Source of the DNA: Gelidibacter maritimus
GTDB lineage: Bacteria > Bacteroidota > Bacteroidia > Flavobacteriales > Flavobacteriaceae
Reading direction: 5' to 3'
Assembly: GCF_014062315.1 (NCBI RefSeq)
Contig: NZ_JACGLT010000013.1
Coordinates: 1-64,000 of the forward strand
Length of the DNA: 64,000 nt
The stretch's first letter is position 1; each line of letters opens with the position of its first letter. This document shows positions 37,708 to 47,498 of this stretch, in pieces. The notes below the pieces were generated by a model. That model did no database searches and had not been told where the DNA came from. It saw nothing but the letters and a program-made list of their open reading frames with translations. A program made the position numbers and the translations under genes.

Positions 37708-38466
37708 ATGAAACTTGTATTATCGCCAGCAAAGAGCCTAGACTTTGAAACGGAATTGCCCACAGATAGAACTACGCAACCTGAATTTTTAAAGCAGTCA
37801 GAGCGTCTCAATAAAATCCTTAAAAAGAAATCTGTTAAGGCTTTAGCAGAGCTAATGGGAATTTCGAAAGATTTGAGCCAACTCAATTATGATCGCAATC
37901 AGGATTGGCAAATGCCATTTACAAAAGACAATTCGAGACCTGCAATTTATGCCTTTAGTGGTGATGTTTACAGAGGTTTGGATGCCTATTCCATTCCAAC
38001 AGATAAAATGGAGAAGGTTCAAAATACGGTACGTATTCTTTCTGGATTGTACGGCATTTTGAAGCCATTGGACTTGATGCAACCCTATCGTTTGGAAATG
38101 GGTACAAAATTGAGCATCGGAAAAAATAAAAATTTATATGAATTTTGGAAAGAGGACATTACCAAAGCTTTGAATGCCGAGTTGAAAGATGATGAGATAT
38201 TCCTTAACTTAGCAAGTGTAGAATATTTTAAGGCGATAGATAAAAAAGCTTTAAAAGTCCCTGTTGTGGATGTGGATTTTAAGGAATTGAAGAGTGGGGA
38301 GTATAAAACCATCGGAATTTATGCTAAAGTAGCCCGCGGACTCATGACCCGATATATTATAGATAATGATGCAAAGACCATAGAAGACATAAAGGGCTTT
38401 GACTTGGAGAATTACAGATTTCATGAAAAGCTATCTGTAGAAAATAAATTAGTTTTTACGAGATAG
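37708..38466 (+). CDS. yaaA: Peroxide stress protein YaaA (DUF328)
   Basis: The 252-residue protein has the complete YaaA pattern: KLVLSPAKSLDFE, YAFSGDVYRGLDA, ILSGLYGILKPLDLMQPYRLEM, and NYRFHEKLSVENKLVFTR at the end. In E. coli YaaA lowers intracellular free iron and protects DNA during hydrogen peroxide stress. Monocistronic, convergent with the bTHX gene. Confidence 0.95.
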   Translation: MKLVLSPAKSLDFETELPTDRTTQPEFLKQSERLNKILKKKSVKALAELMGISKDLSQLNYDRNQDWQMPFTKDNSRPAIYAFSGDVYRGLDAYSIPTDKMEKVQNTVRILSGLYGILKPLDLMQPYRLEMGTKLSIGKNKNLYEFWKEDITKALNAELKDDEIFLNLASVEYFKAIDKKALKVPVVDVDFKELKSGEYKTIGIYAKVARGLMTRYIIDNDAKTIEDIKGFDLENYRFHEKLSVENKLVFTR

Positions 38467-38501
38467 CTTTATGATGATAGAAACAAATTCAACCCAAACT
38501 T

Positions 38502-38633
38502 TTAAGGTTTAGACTTCTTTTCTAAATTGATTTTTTCAAGTGTGGTTGGTCTTTTCTTTATCCTAAGACGTTTGACACCGTAAGATCCACGTTGAATTTT
38601 TCCTCGTCTGGTTTTTTTATCGCCTTTTCCCAT
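38502..38633 (-). CDS. Ribosomal protein bTHX, 43 residues
   Basis: The minus-strand frame from ATG 38633 to TAA 38502 encodes a very basic peptide beginning MGKGDKKTRRGKIQRGSYGV, followed by KRLRIKKRP and a lysine-rich tail. This is the Bacteroidota form of bTHX, which sits in the head of the small subunit in Thermus. It is short enough to be missed by length filters. It is convergent with yaaA and divergent from the TPR gene at 38735. Confidence 0.9.
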   Translation of the reverse strand: MGKGDKKTRRGKIQRGSYGVKRLRIKKRPTTLEKINLEKKSKP

Positions 38634-38734
38634 TGTTATTATAGTTTTATTGTAGTTAAAATGAAGTAATCCTGAAGGTACTCATTTTTAGAACTACAAA
38701 CCAATACCTTCAGACTTTTAATATTATTTAACAG

Positions 38735-39457
38735 ATGTATTTTTATTTTATCATTGCTTTTCAAGCCTTTTGTATCTATCATCTATTCAAAAATAGAAAG
38801 TCGTTTTATTGGATTTTTGCGATTATATTTTTGCCGTTGGTAGGCTGTGTCGCGTATTTGGTTACTCAAGTTCCCAAAAGAAATGATTCTGAAAAAATTC
38901 AGGAAAATTTTAAGAAAAGAATCAATCCTTCCAATAAAGTAAAAGCAATGCAACAAAAGCTTGAATTTGCTGACACATATCTCAATAGAGTCAATCTTGC
39001 CGATGCCTATTTGGAGGCCAATGATTATTCGGCTGCTATTGAACACTATACTATAGCCTTGGAGGATAAGACCCAAAACGATTTTTTTGTTAAAGAGCAT
39101 TTAATCAAATCTTATTATAATATCAACGATTATGATCAGGTGATTGCACATAGTGACGGTTTGGAAAGTCATAACGAGTTTGAGAAATCAGAAGTTCCGT
39201 TTCTTTATGGGATGGCCTTGGCGGAAATGGGTAGAACGGATGAAGCTATAGCCCTATTGAGAATGATTGATAGACCATATTCCAACTATAATGAACGCGT
39301 GGCATTTGCAAAATTGATGTTGCGTATTGATAAAACTGCCGATGCCAAAGAAATTTTGGAAGAGCTCTCTGTTGAAATGCAAAATATGACAGCGCCTAAC
39401 CAGCGCATATATAAAGAGACGATTCTTGAGGTTGAAAAATTGAGAAAAAATTTGTAG
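38735..39457 (+). CDS. TPR protein with PLDc_N-like membrane anchor
   Basis: The 240-residue protein starts with two hydrophobic helices (about 1-45; KSFYWIFAIIFLPLVGCVAYL is the PLDc_N pattern), then tetratricopeptide-like repeats (about 75-230). Probably a membrane-anchored scaffold. The next gene starts immediately after its stop codon, indicating an operon. Confidence 0.75.
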   Translation: MYFYFIIAFQAFCIYHLFKNRKSFYWIFAIIFLPLVGCVAYLVTQVPKRNDSEKIQENFKKRINPSNKVKAMQQKLEFADTYLNRVNLADAYLEANDYSAAIEHYTIALEDKTQNDFFVKEHLIKSYYNINDYDQVIAHSDGLESHNEFEKSEVPFLYGMALAEMGRTDEAIALLRMIDRPYSNYNERVAFAKLMLRIDKTADAKEILEELSVEMQNMTAPNQRIYKETILEVEKLRKNL

Positions 39458-40168
39458 TTGTTTTTTCACCAACATCCATATCCCCCATTTATTAAAAGCG
39501 ATACTACAAAGCTGATTGTTGGAACTTTACCGCCGCCACGCTTTTCTGTTGGCGAGTTGCTTGAAAAGGATGTCGATTTCTGTTATGGCAGTTATTTCAA
39601 TTCGCTGTGGCTATTTATTGACAAGATTTATGATCTTAACTTGCGATATGATAATTCGGAAGAAGCTGTTGCACAACGTAAAGATTTTCTGATAGCACAT
39701 AAGATTGGAGTTTGCGACATTGTAGAAAGCTGTGAGCGAGAAAAAATAAATGCCTCTGATTTGGGGATGATCAATATTCGGTTACGCAACCTTATTGGAT
39801 ATCTTCAAAAGTATCCCAATATAGACACCATTTTATTTACGGGAGGAAATAGCAAGAACGGGCCTGAGTATTTCTTCAGAAAACATTTAAAAACTTACGG
39901 ATTGAAATTAAAAGTGGTATCTGATGAGGTGCCACGGATCCATGAATTTCAACTTCCAGCCAAACCGACTAAAGTTGAAGTTTCAAATTTATCATCTTTA
40001 GAAAAGTCAACACAACTCCGTACCATCAAAACAGTCTCCCTTACTTCAGGATCTGGAGCTGCAAATATTTCTATTAGTAGAATGCCTTTATACCAACATT
40101 TAAAAGCCAAAAATCCCAACTTCAATACCTTCGATTTTAGAGTGCTCCAGTACCGCGAGTTTATTTGA
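39458..40168 (+). CDS. Uracil-DNA glycosylase family protein, TTG start
   Basis: The 236-residue protein has a glycosylase-like motif 1 (LIVGTLPPPRFS) and a C-terminal loop (SLTSGSGAANISIS), as annotated for Bacteroidota members of the UDG superfamily. The frame opens with TTG directly after the preceding TAG; the first residues MFFHQHPYPPF match what I would expect for the family N-terminus and no later ATG retains them. Translational re-initiation is likely. Repair activity is inferred, not shown. Confidence 0.7.
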   Translation: MFFHQHPYPPFIKSDTTKLIVGTLPPPRFSVGELLEKDVDFCYGSYFNSLWLFIDKIYDLNLRYDNSEEAVAQRKDFLIAHKIGVCDIVESCEREKINASDLGMINIRLRNLIGYLQKYPNIDTILFTGGNSKNGPEYFFRKHLKTYGLKLKVVSDEVPRIHEFQLPAKPTKVEVSNLSSLEKSTQLRTIKTVSLTSGSGAANISISRMPLYQHLKAKNPNFNTFDFRVLQYREFI

Positions 40169-40276
40169 GTCAACACCATTTTTGAATGTGTTAATGCTTT
40201 GCAATGTATTTCGTAAATTGTCCTATTATCGAGAGGTGATCTTATATTACCGTTCGCAACTTCGCAGAACAGTCCA

Positions 40277-41071
40277 ATGAAAAGAATTTTACAAATCAGC
40301 AATGGTATTGCGCTCGTTTCCACTATTATCGTCAATTATCTTTCCAATACTGGAGCTATCAATAATACCACAATTGGTGAGGTTTCAAAAGGTTTGAATT
40401 CACTTTTTACTCCAGCGGGATATGCTTTTTCAATTTGGGGATTTATTTACTTACTGCTCATTGGTTTTATTATTTATCAGGGGAGAAGTTTGTTTGTGAA
40501 AGTACGGGATGATGATTTCGTTTTGAAAATTGGATGGTGGTTCGTGATATCGTGTATAGCAAATTCTGCATGGGTGTTTCTGTGGATTTATGGGTATACA
40601 GGATTGTCTTGTGTGTTCATCTTCTTGCTGTTATTCTCTTTATTGAAAATTGTGATGAACAATGCGATGGAATTGTGGGATGCGCCCATTTCAGTGATTG
40701 CCTTTTTATGGTGGCCTTTTGTGTTTTATAGTGGTTGGGTTTCAGTAGCAAGTATTGCCAATGTGTCTTCCTATTTAACAAAAATAGAGTGGAGTGGCTT
40801 TGGAATGTCAGAAGTGGCATGGACGATTTTCATGATTATTGTGGCCTTGATCATTAATTTAATTGTGACCTGGACCCGAAATATGCGAGAGTTCGCATTG
40901 GTTGGCGCTTGGGCGCTCATTGCCATTGCCTACAATAATTATGAGTATGAAATCACTGTTGTCTATGTAGCGGGTGGTGCTGCGCTTGTTCTCATTGTAA
41001 GCAGTTTGACTCATGGTTATATAAACAAGGCTACCAATCCAATGGCGAAGTTAAAGGAGCGTTTTCAATAA
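40277..41071 (+). CDS. TspO/MBR-related tryptophan-rich sensory protein
   Basis: The 264-residue integral membrane protein has about seven to eight transmembrane helices. It has aromatic-rich features of the TspO family (FTPAGYAFSIWGFIYLLLIGF, CIANSAWVFLWIYG). TspO proteins bind tetrapyrroles or similar ligands. This longer form is common in Bacteroidota and its role is unclear. Confidence 0.75.
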   Translation: MKRILQISNGIALVSTIIVNYLSNTGAINNTTIGEVSKGLNSLFTPAGYAFSIWGFIYLLLIGFIIYQGRSLFVKVRDDDFVLKIGWWFVISCIANSAWVFLWIYGYTGLSCVFIFLLLFSLLKIVMNNAMELWDAPISVIAFLWWPFVFYSGWVSVASIANVSSYLTKIEWSGFGMSEVAWTIFMIIVALIINLIVTWTRNMREFALVGAWALIAIAYNNYEYEITVVYVAGGAALVLIVSSLTHGYINKATNPMAKLKERFQ

Positions 41072-41407
41072 TTATCCGCTATGGATAAAGGCTTGTTTTA
41101 TTTCTGTTAATGGGTTAATGTTTACACTCTACTTATCGTCTTTCGTTTTTGCCATTAGTCTTCAATCCATCTGTTGCTCCAAAATAAACAGCGCAATCTG
41201 ATGGAATCGAAACACCATCAGACATCCAAATTGTTTATGTCGTTTAGCGCGTAGTACTTTTGTGTGAAATTTATTTTTGTATCAAGGTTCATCAAGCTAT
41301 TTCAAGGATAGTATGTCCAGGAAACCATTAATAATGGACCTTTGTGGCTTCAATTACGAGTTGAGTGGTGATAATTTAAGTAATGCCCATAAAAATACCG
41401 TATTTTT
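41072..41407. other. Gap between the TspO-like gene and rluA, with one hairpin
   Basis: No gene seen. A perfect 8-bp inverted repeat TCTGATGG/CCATCAGA (41197-41204 with 41215-41222, 10-nt loop) is present without a T-run; a role as a terminator is uncertain. Confidence 0.5.
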
Positions 41408-42082
41408 CTAAACTGTGAGCGATTTAAATCTCCAAAATTCGTTTTTAGGTGGTGTTGCTTCGAAGGTTAGGACTTCCTTAGACTCAGAGGCTTGGTAGGT
41501 CAGTTTCCACGCATGAAGACAAATAGCTAATGGAAAATAGTTTTCATCTGAGCCGTATTTATCATCGCCAATAATTGGTAACCCTATGTGCGCCAATTGT
41601 GCTCTTATCTGATGGAAGCGACCCGTTTTAGGTTTTACTTCCAAGAGATAACCAAAAGCATTCTTGCCTAAAACTTGATAAGATAACATACACTTTTGAG
41701 AGTCTTTGGATTTTGATGGAACGATATCAGCTCTTTTTTCTAAAGTGTTTTTAACCAGAAAATTCGTTAAGTTATCTTTGTCTTTTGGCGGTTTGTTTTT
41801 AACCATGGCCAAATAGGTTTTTTGAACATTTCGACTGCTGAAGAGATGGTTAAATTCTACAAGAATACTTTTTTTCTTGGCAAATAACAATACCCCACTT
41901 GTAACCCTATCCAATCTGTGTATCACACCGACAAAGGGCTTTTGTTTGTTTTTTGAAAAATGATTGAACACTTGATCCTCGACGGTGTTTTTTTCATATG
42001 GACTTTTTTCACTAATAAGTCCAGCTGTTTTATTGACCACGATAAAATCATTGTTTTCATGTACTATTTCAAGTTTGGACAT
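41408..42082 (-). CDS. RluA family pseudouridine synthase without S4 domain
   Basis: The 224-residue enzyme holds the catalytic HRLDRVTSGV (D58) and GRFHQIRAQLAHIG. The absence of an S4 domain places it with RluA-like or TruC-like enzymes; the RNA target cannot be assigned. Its start lies inside a short upstream reading frame (42064-42177). Confidence 0.88.
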   Translation of the reverse strand: MSKLEIVHENNDFIVVNKTAGLISEKSPYEKNTVEDQVFNHFSKNKQKPFVGVIHRLDRVTSGVLLFAKKKSILVEFNHLFSSRNVQKTYLAMVKNKPPKDKDNLTNFLVKNTLEKRADIVPSKSKDSQKCMLSYQVLGKNAFGYLLEVKPKTGRFHQIRAQLAHIGLPIIGDDKYGSDENYFPLAICLHAWKLTYQASESKEVLTFEATPPKNEFWRFKSLTV

Positions 42083-42177
42083 TGATGCTGCGCTTTTAAA
42101 TTATCTGAATCGTAAGGATCGATAGGACTCAGTGCAAAAATAGGATTATCTATAGAGTATGGTAGAAGCTTAATCAT
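42064..42177 (-). CDS. Possible 37-codon upstream reading frame overlapping the rluA start
   Basis: ATG at 42177 opens a 37-residue frame beginning MIKLLPYSIDNPIFALSP and stopping 19 nt inside the rluA-like gene in another frame. A TATATTTG -7 motif lies just upstream (42196-42203, minus strand), without a clear -33 TTG. It could be a leader peptide coupling translation to rluA, or chance. Confidence 0.3.
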   Translation of the reverse strand: MIKLLPYSIDNPIFALSPIDPYDSDNLKAQHQCPNLK

Positions 42178-42290
42178 TTTCTCTTTTATTATACTCAAAT
42201 ATAGTCGCAGAACATATAAAAATTTAGAAAAATCTTTTGATTTGGTAATCTAATTGTTGGTTTGCATCGTCAACCATGTTTTTGATGGGT

Positions 42291-43055
42291 TTAACCTCTT
42301 TTTAAATCTACTAACCAAAAATTCACTTTAAGCCCGTTAAGAAGTTCATACTCCATACGCACAAAACCGTAGAGGCTTGAAAAATAACTTGTTAGTTTGG
42401 TCGTGCCAATATCAGAGGAAGCCGAACTTTCTATAACAAAACACTCTAAAGTACCAAAGGCTGTTTTGACATTTTCCATTTTGCTTACCTTGTAATTGAG
42501 AGATAGTAGTAAAGGCTCTTCCCAAACACCCCAAAGCGGATTGCTCCAGTTTTTTCCAATCGCCATTTTGTCCGTCCATTCCTGACCTATAGATGGGGGC
42601 TTCTTTATAAACGGAAACGGGGCGGTTTGCAAGGCATTGAAAAACCCAGTTCGGACGGGATGAAGCCAAATATTGTGAGAATTATCTACCAATCCAGTTA
42701 AACTCATGCCTTTTGACAGTGGATCTTGAATGTAGGATATTTCCGTTTGTCCCTCGTTGGTTCTTTCCGTATCTGAAACCTGTTGTACAACCAATCGGAT
42801 TCTGTCTACTTCAATACCATCAGTAGCTAAAGGCACCAATTCAAAATCGGCACTTCCGTACATACCTTTGTTGTGTTTAAGTTTCAGTACTTTACCGTCT
42901 TTTTTAATTTCATAGTCAAATATGTAGGCATTCCCTACCAAGTAAACCTCATTGGAAGCGTCAATATTGTGCGTATCCATAACAACCGTATCATAATTTT
43001 GGGTTACGCCAATTTGGAAGGTAATAAGAAATAGTATGGTCAATTTTCTGGTCAT
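42291..43055 (-). CDS. Secreted protein of unknown function, DUF3108/TapB-like
   Basis: The 254-residue protein has a short signal peptide (about 1-18, ending GVTQ) and a beta-rich body. The C-terminal phrase TKLTSYFSSLYGFVRMEYELLNG recalls DUF3108/TapB-like periplasmic proteins, which I suggest only tentatively. Tryptophans cluster in IGQEWTDKM and NPLWGVWEEP. Single gene. Confidence 0.55.
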   Translation of the reverse strand: MTRKLTILFLITFQIGVTQNYDTVVMDTHNIDASNEVYLVGNAYIFDYEIKKDGKVLKLKHNKGMYGSADFELVPLATDGIEVDRIRLVVQQVSDTERTNEGQTEISYIQDPLSKGMSLTGLVDNSHNIWLHPVRTGFFNALQTAPFPFIKKPPSIGQEWTDKMAIGKNWSNPLWGVWEEPLLLSLNYKVSKMENVKTAFGTLECFVIESSASSDIGTTKLTSYFSSLYGFVRMEYELLNGLKVNFWLVDLKRG

Positions 43056-43174
43056 GACGATTTTTTAAAGGGCCTCGAAGAATTTTTAAAGATAATTAAA
43101 ATAAATAGTTGAGAATGCTACACAACAAAAATAATCTTTCAGGATGGTTTTTATAGTACAGAACATCTTACATG

Positions 43175-43792
43175 TTATGAGACTTTTCGATTCTCTTTCT
43201 TACATTTTATAAGATAAAAGGGATAAATGTCCATCACCTCCGTTATCTCAAAAAGGCCTGCTTGACCAAATTCCTCCTGTATAGACTTTCTGTCATAGAA
43301 AAACATTCTTACACCACCAAAAATTTCAAATCTGTCTTTGTCAATACAAGTTCCTTGGCCATAAATTTGAGCTTCCTTAGTAACGGTCGTAAACACCATA
43401 AATCCGTTTTCCGAGAGTTGTTTATAACAATTTGTGATTAATTTTTTTCTGTCGTTTTTATCCAACAAATGAATTAGGGCATAGCAATAGATGCCACCAT
43501 ACTGTTTGCTGTCAAAAGGCATTTCGGTTACAGAACCGTGATGAATATGTAAGTCATTTCCAAAGTGTTTATGGGCTAAATCAATAGCTGTTTTAGAAAT
43601 TTCAATACCTGTAACCGACATACCGTTATCCCTAAAAATTTGTGCGTTTCGTCCGTAACCAATCCCAGGAATAAGTATGTCTTTTACGTTTTGTTCAATA
43701 AAAAAATCTTTAATCAATACAGTGGATTTTGCGGGTTCAAAACCCCACATGTTCCGATTGATTTTAAATGCTTTTTCCCAAAAATCTGTCAT
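43175..43792 (-). CDS. Class I SAM-dependent methyltransferase
   Basis: The 205-residue protein shows the SAM-binding motif I (DILIPGIGYGRNAQIF), an acidic loop (VTGIEISKTAID) and the post-motif LIHLLDKNDRKKLI. Small-molecule or thiopurine-like methyltransferase fold; substrate unknown. A second, different methyltransferase gene lies two genes upstream on the same strand. Confidence 0.85.
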   Translation of the reverse strand: MTDFWEKAFKINRNMWGFEPAKSTVLIKDFFIEQNVKDILIPGIGYGRNAQIFRDNGMSVTGIEISKTAIDLAHKHFGNDLHIHHGSVTEMPFDSKQYGGIYCYALIHLLDKNDRKKLITNCYKQLSENGFMVFTTVTKEAQIYGQGTCIDKDRFEIFGGVRMFFYDRKSIQEEFGQAGLFEITEVMDIYPFYLIKCKKENRKVS

Positions 43793-43818
43793 TCATTTAG
43801 TGTTTTGGATGATATGAT

Positions 43819-44790
43819 TCACTTCTTGTTTTTGAAATTCATCTTAAGCCATTCAAATATGATTTTATAAACATACTCTCTTACCTCATGTTTAGAGAGT
43901 ACTAAATCATGCAAACCATGTTCAATTTCGCGAACAGTCACTTTGCCTTGGAGTTGGCTGGCATATTGGCGGATATGATCTACATTTAAAACCGCATCAC
44001 CTTCCATAAACCGTTCCGACCATTTTTTATCCTTAATAGTTTGACTGCTATACAGTATCAGGCCAGGCACGTTTAGCTTCATATTGTTTTGTATACTCTT
44101 ATGTGCCTTATGGATGGCATGGATAAAACTTAAAGTTACCTTCGGCAAATCGTGCGGCTTCCATGCCAGATTATAATCCCATTCCCCAAAGTGATCACGG
44201 TGAAGGCTATAACCATAGAATCTTGAAAATCCACCTGAGATTAACAAATTGGGAAAATAATTGCTCAAAAAGGATAATACAGGAATCCCGATTTTCCTTT
44301 CAATAGCATTCAGATTAAATTCATAAAACGGGCTGTTGCAGATGATTCCATGGAATAAATTGCTATGTAAATGTCTACCCGCATAATAGGTAATAATGAG
44401 CCCACCCGTAGAATGGCCCATGAGGATGACTTCAGAGTGCTTTTCCGATTTTATGATGTGCAAAGTGGCATTGATTTCTTCATCATACTCTATAAGTGAA
44501 CGGACATTATTTATTATTTGATGATTCAGGTACGACCGACCATATTTTCTTAGGTCCAAAGCATAGAACGTATAGCCTTCTTTATTGAAGCGCTTAGCCA
44601 TTTGGTCCTGAAAAAAATAATCGCTGAAACCATGAATATATAAAATGGCCTTAGCAGAAGGAATTGTCGTTTGTCTACGGATTAATGTTGCAATGACCTT
44701 ACCTTCATAGTCATCTTTCAAGGTCAACGTCCGTTGTTCAAATTCATCACCAAGGATGTCAGGCACATATGCTTGGTTGCTATTTATCAT
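43819..44790 (-). CDS. Alpha/beta hydrolase (serine aminopeptidase S33 type)
   Basis: The 323-residue protein has an oxyanion-hole loop (YIHGFSDYF), nucleophile elbow GHSTGG (S127) and a late His (EHGLHDLV). Resembles monoglyceride lipase-like hydrolases. No signal peptide. Lies between the two methyltransferase genes; 26 bp separate it from the next one. Confidence 0.88.
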   Translation of the reverse strand: MINSNQAYVPDILGDEFEQRTLTLKDDYEGKVIATLIRRQTTIPSAKAILYIHGFSDYFFQDQMAKRFNKEGYTFYALDLRKYGRSYLNHQIINNVRSLIEYDEEINATLHIIKSEKHSEVILMGHSTGGLIITYYAGRHLHSNLFHGIICNSPFYEFNLNAIERKIGIPVLSFLSNYFPNLLISGGFSRFYGYSLHRDHFGEWDYNLAWKPHDLPKVTLSFIHAIHKAHKSIQNNMKLNVPGLILYSSQTIKDKKWSERFMEGDAVLNVDHIRQYASQLQGKVTVREIEHGLHDLVLSKHEVREYVYKIIFEWLKMNFKNKK

Positions 44791-44838
44791 CGACTTCTAT
44801 TTTATATTTGATTTGGAAAGCCATTGAAGGCAGAAAAA

Positions 44839-45456
44839 TCACGCCTTTTTCTTTCCGATGAATCGGATCACGCTGGCTAAACCGTTGTGAAAGTTACCTT
44901 CCTTTAATTCTATTAGCGTTTCTTCAAGATGAATAATTTCAAAATCTATAAAAGTGTCTTTAATCTCCTGCTTTGTATATAGCATCTCTCTATTGGCAGG
45001 GCCGCCAACTTTCGGATTTTTTTCACGAAGCTCAAGATTGTTAACGCTAAATCCTTCTAAAATGAGATAGCCATTTGGTTTTATTAATTCGGCTAAATCT
45101 TGGTGTAGTTTTTCTTTTTCATGAGCAGCAAAATGAGCGTAAATTAACGCGAGAGCGTCAAAGCTGTTCTTTTTTAGATCTAATTGGTTTAGCTCTCCGA
45201 CTCTATAATCGATCTTCACATTTTCTGAACGGGCTAATTCCATTGCTTTATTTCTACCTTCTTCACTTATATCAAAAGCAATGACTTCTAAACCTTTTTT
45301 TGCCGCATAGACGGCGTTTCTGCCTTCGCCTTCGGCTGGCAAAAGCAGGGTGCCATCTAAATTTAGTTTATCAATGGTATTTTTAAAAAATACATTTGGA
45401 TGTGTTCCGTAGGCGAATTCCTTTTCCTTGTATCTGTTATTCCAAAATTCTTCCAT
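44839..45456 (-). CDS. Class I SAM-dependent methyltransferase (TehB/thiopurine-like)
   Basis: The 205-residue protein has motif I LLLPAEGEGRNAVYAAKKG, then VIAFDISEEG, and an N-terminal FWNNRYKEKEFAYGTHPN typical of TehB-like or SAM-dependent methyltransferases acting on small molecules. Substrate unknown. First gene of the three-gene minus-strand group. Confidence 0.85.
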   Translation of the reverse strand: MEEFWNNRYKEKEFAYGTHPNVFFKNTIDKLNLDGTLLLPAEGEGRNAVYAAKKGLEVIAFDISEEGRNKAMELARSENVKIDYRVGELNQLDLKKNSFDALALIYAHFAAHEKEKLHQDLAELIKPNGYLILEGFSVNNLELREKNPKVGGPANREMLYTKQEIKDTFIDFEIIHLEETLIELKEGNFHNGLASVIRFIGKKKA

Positions 45457-46051
45457 AGTAATTTTATGTTGCTTAGTATTTATTAATTCGTGTGTTAATC
45501 CATCAATCGGAATATTTTGAATAGAATGTTTTTATCCGTTGTAGATCTATTGAGAAGTTTATAGTGATACATATGAGCTTTTTATGCATACGATGTTCTC
45601 TTGCCACTAACTTCTTGTTTTTAGTTCACCAAAATACCCTATTAATGTAAGAAATCCTATTGACGGAATAAAGTCTTTGTCGCTTATTAAAAATGATCAA
45701 TTTGTCGATTTACATGCGGATATTTTCGACAATCCTTCCACAACAGCCCGTCGTAACGAAGCACACTCGAGAAAATATTCGAAATTAGACCGAACAATAA
45801 CTCCTGTAAACTGAGACCAATTGGTTGTAAACAAATAAAAAACAGCAGTGGGAGACAAGTATGAGCAAAGATTTATTGTTGGCTTATAAGCCTTTCAGAG
45901 CTGATAGGATATGCGTTTGTAGCCAATTACACATGGTGAGATTTGGAATATAATGCTACACATGGCGTAATACGATCAATTTAACCGTACATTTGCACAA
46001 AATTTAAAGGAGTGACCTAAATTAATAGTGTTTGCTTCGTAAACACAATTT
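45457..46051. other. Long 5' region upstream of rhlE
   Basis: No convincing gene. Contains the palindrome GGCTTATAAGCC (45881-45892), a TACATTTG -7 motif (45988-45995), an AAAGGAG purine tract (46006-46012) and a hairpin GTGTTT/AAACAC (46028-46033 with 46041-46046) ending 5 nt before the rhlE ATG. A 30-codon frame from 45861 is too weak to call. Confidence 0.55.
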
Positions 46052-47332
46052 ATGTCATTCAAATCATTAGGATTATCTGATGCTTTGCTTAAAGCAGTCA
46101 GCAAACAAGGCTATACAACGCCTTCACCAATTCAACAAAAGGCCATCCCGTTAATTTTAGAAGGAAAAGATGTTTTAGCATCGGCACAAACGGGAACAGG
46201 AAAAACAGCCGGTTTTACATTGCCATTGTTACAATTATTGTCGCAAGGACAAACGTTGCGCAAACGCCCAGTTAGAGCATTGGTATTGACACCAACTCGG
46301 GAATTGGCGGCTCAGGTGTATCAGAACGTTAAACAATACAGCACGTATTTAGATATTAGAAGCACCGTTATTTTTGGCGGTGTCAACCAAAATCCGCAAG
46401 TGGCAACACTTCGCAATGGTGTGGATGTGCTTGTCGCCACCCCAGGACGGTTGTTAGACTTGCATAACCAACGCTTGTTGTCTCTTGCCAATATTGAAAT
46501 TCTTGTTTTGGATGAAGCCGACCGTATGTTGGATATGGGTTTTTTACGCGATATCAAAAAAATCATGGCAGTGATGCCAGCCAAACGTCAAAACCTTTTG
46601 TTTTCGGCGACATTTTCAAAAGATATTAAAGCGCTTGCCAACGATATTCTTAACCATCCGGTCATGGTGGAAGCTACTCCGGAAAATACTACGGTGGAGG
46701 CTATTGACCAACAGGTCTATCGTGTTGCCAAAGGCTTAAAGCCCGACTTGCTTGTGAAGCTGATTTCTGATGGTAATTGGGAACAAGTGCTGGTGTTTAC
46801 CCGTACAAAACACGGTGCTAATAAATTGACCAAAAAACTTATCAGCAGTAATATTACGGCCATGGCCATTCATGGGAATAAAAGTCAAGGTGCAAGAACC
46901 AAGGCCTTGGACGGATTTAAAAGAGGTTCGGTGCGTGTGTTGGTAGCCACTGATATTGCTGCTCGTGGATTGGATATTCCGTTATTACCACATGTAGTCA
47001 ATTTTGAATTGCCAAATATTGCTGAAGACTATGTGCATCGTATTGGTAGAACAGGAAGGGCAGGAGCTAGCGGATTGGCCGTATCATTGGTTAGTGCGGA
47101 TGAGACAAGCTATCTTCGTGATATCCAAAAACTGATAGGTGAGCGTATTCCTGTGGAAATTGTAGAAGGCTTTGAACCTGATCCGAACGCATCAACTGAG
47201 CCTATTAAGCAAGGCCAAGGAAGAGGTAGAAGACCCCAACAACGAAAGGCAGGTGGTAATAAAACAGGCTCCAAGGGTTCAAATTCTGGAACTGGTTCTG
47301 GAAGAAATAGAAATAGGAATCGACGGAATTAA
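46052..47332 (+). CDS. rhlE: DEAD-box RNA helicase, RhlE type
   Basis: ATP-dependent RNA helicase of 426 residues. Motifs: Q motif (FKSLGLSD...SPIQQKAIP), [36 protein letters not shown], and [11 protein letters not shown] basic Arg/Gly-rich tail (about 388-426) binds RNA. Roles include ribosome assembly and cold adaptation. The leader contains a hairpin immediately before the start codon. Confidence 0.95.
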   Translation: MSFKSLGLSDALLKAVSKQGYTTPSPIQQKAIPLILEGKDVLASAQTGTGKTAGFTLPLLQLLSQGQTLRKRPVRALVLTPTRELAAQVYQNVKQYSTYLDIRSTVIFGGVNQNPQVATLRNGVDVLVATPGRLLDLHNQRLLSLANIEILVLDEADRMLDMGFLRDIKKIMAVMPAKRQNLLFSATFSKDIKALANDILNHPVMVEATPENTTVEAIDQQVYRVAKGLKPDLLVKLISDGNWEQVLVFTRTKHGANKLTKKLISSNITAMAIHGNKSQGARTKALDGFKRGSVRVLVATDIAARGLDIPLLPHVVNFELPNIAEDYVHRIGRTGRAGASGLAVSLVSADETSYLRDIQKLIGERIPVEIVEGFEPDPNASTEPIKQGQGRGRRPQQRKAGGNKTGSKGSNSGTGSGRNRNRNRRN

Positions 47333-47498
47333 AAAGTAAGTTAGCTGCCGTGGGTAGTTATAGTGATGGCAGGAAATCGAAATTGAATTCAAAGTCGAAA
47401 TTTCAACGATATAACTTTGCTAAGTTTTAAATAAAATTGTCTCCAATCAGTGTTTTTAACTTGGATAGTTGTAAGAAACAATAAACAAGAACCTTCAA

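Noticed and set aside
45861-45953. 30-codon plus-strand frame upstream of rhlE
   Set aside because: No clear start signal beyond a weak purine tract, no family, and no terminator.
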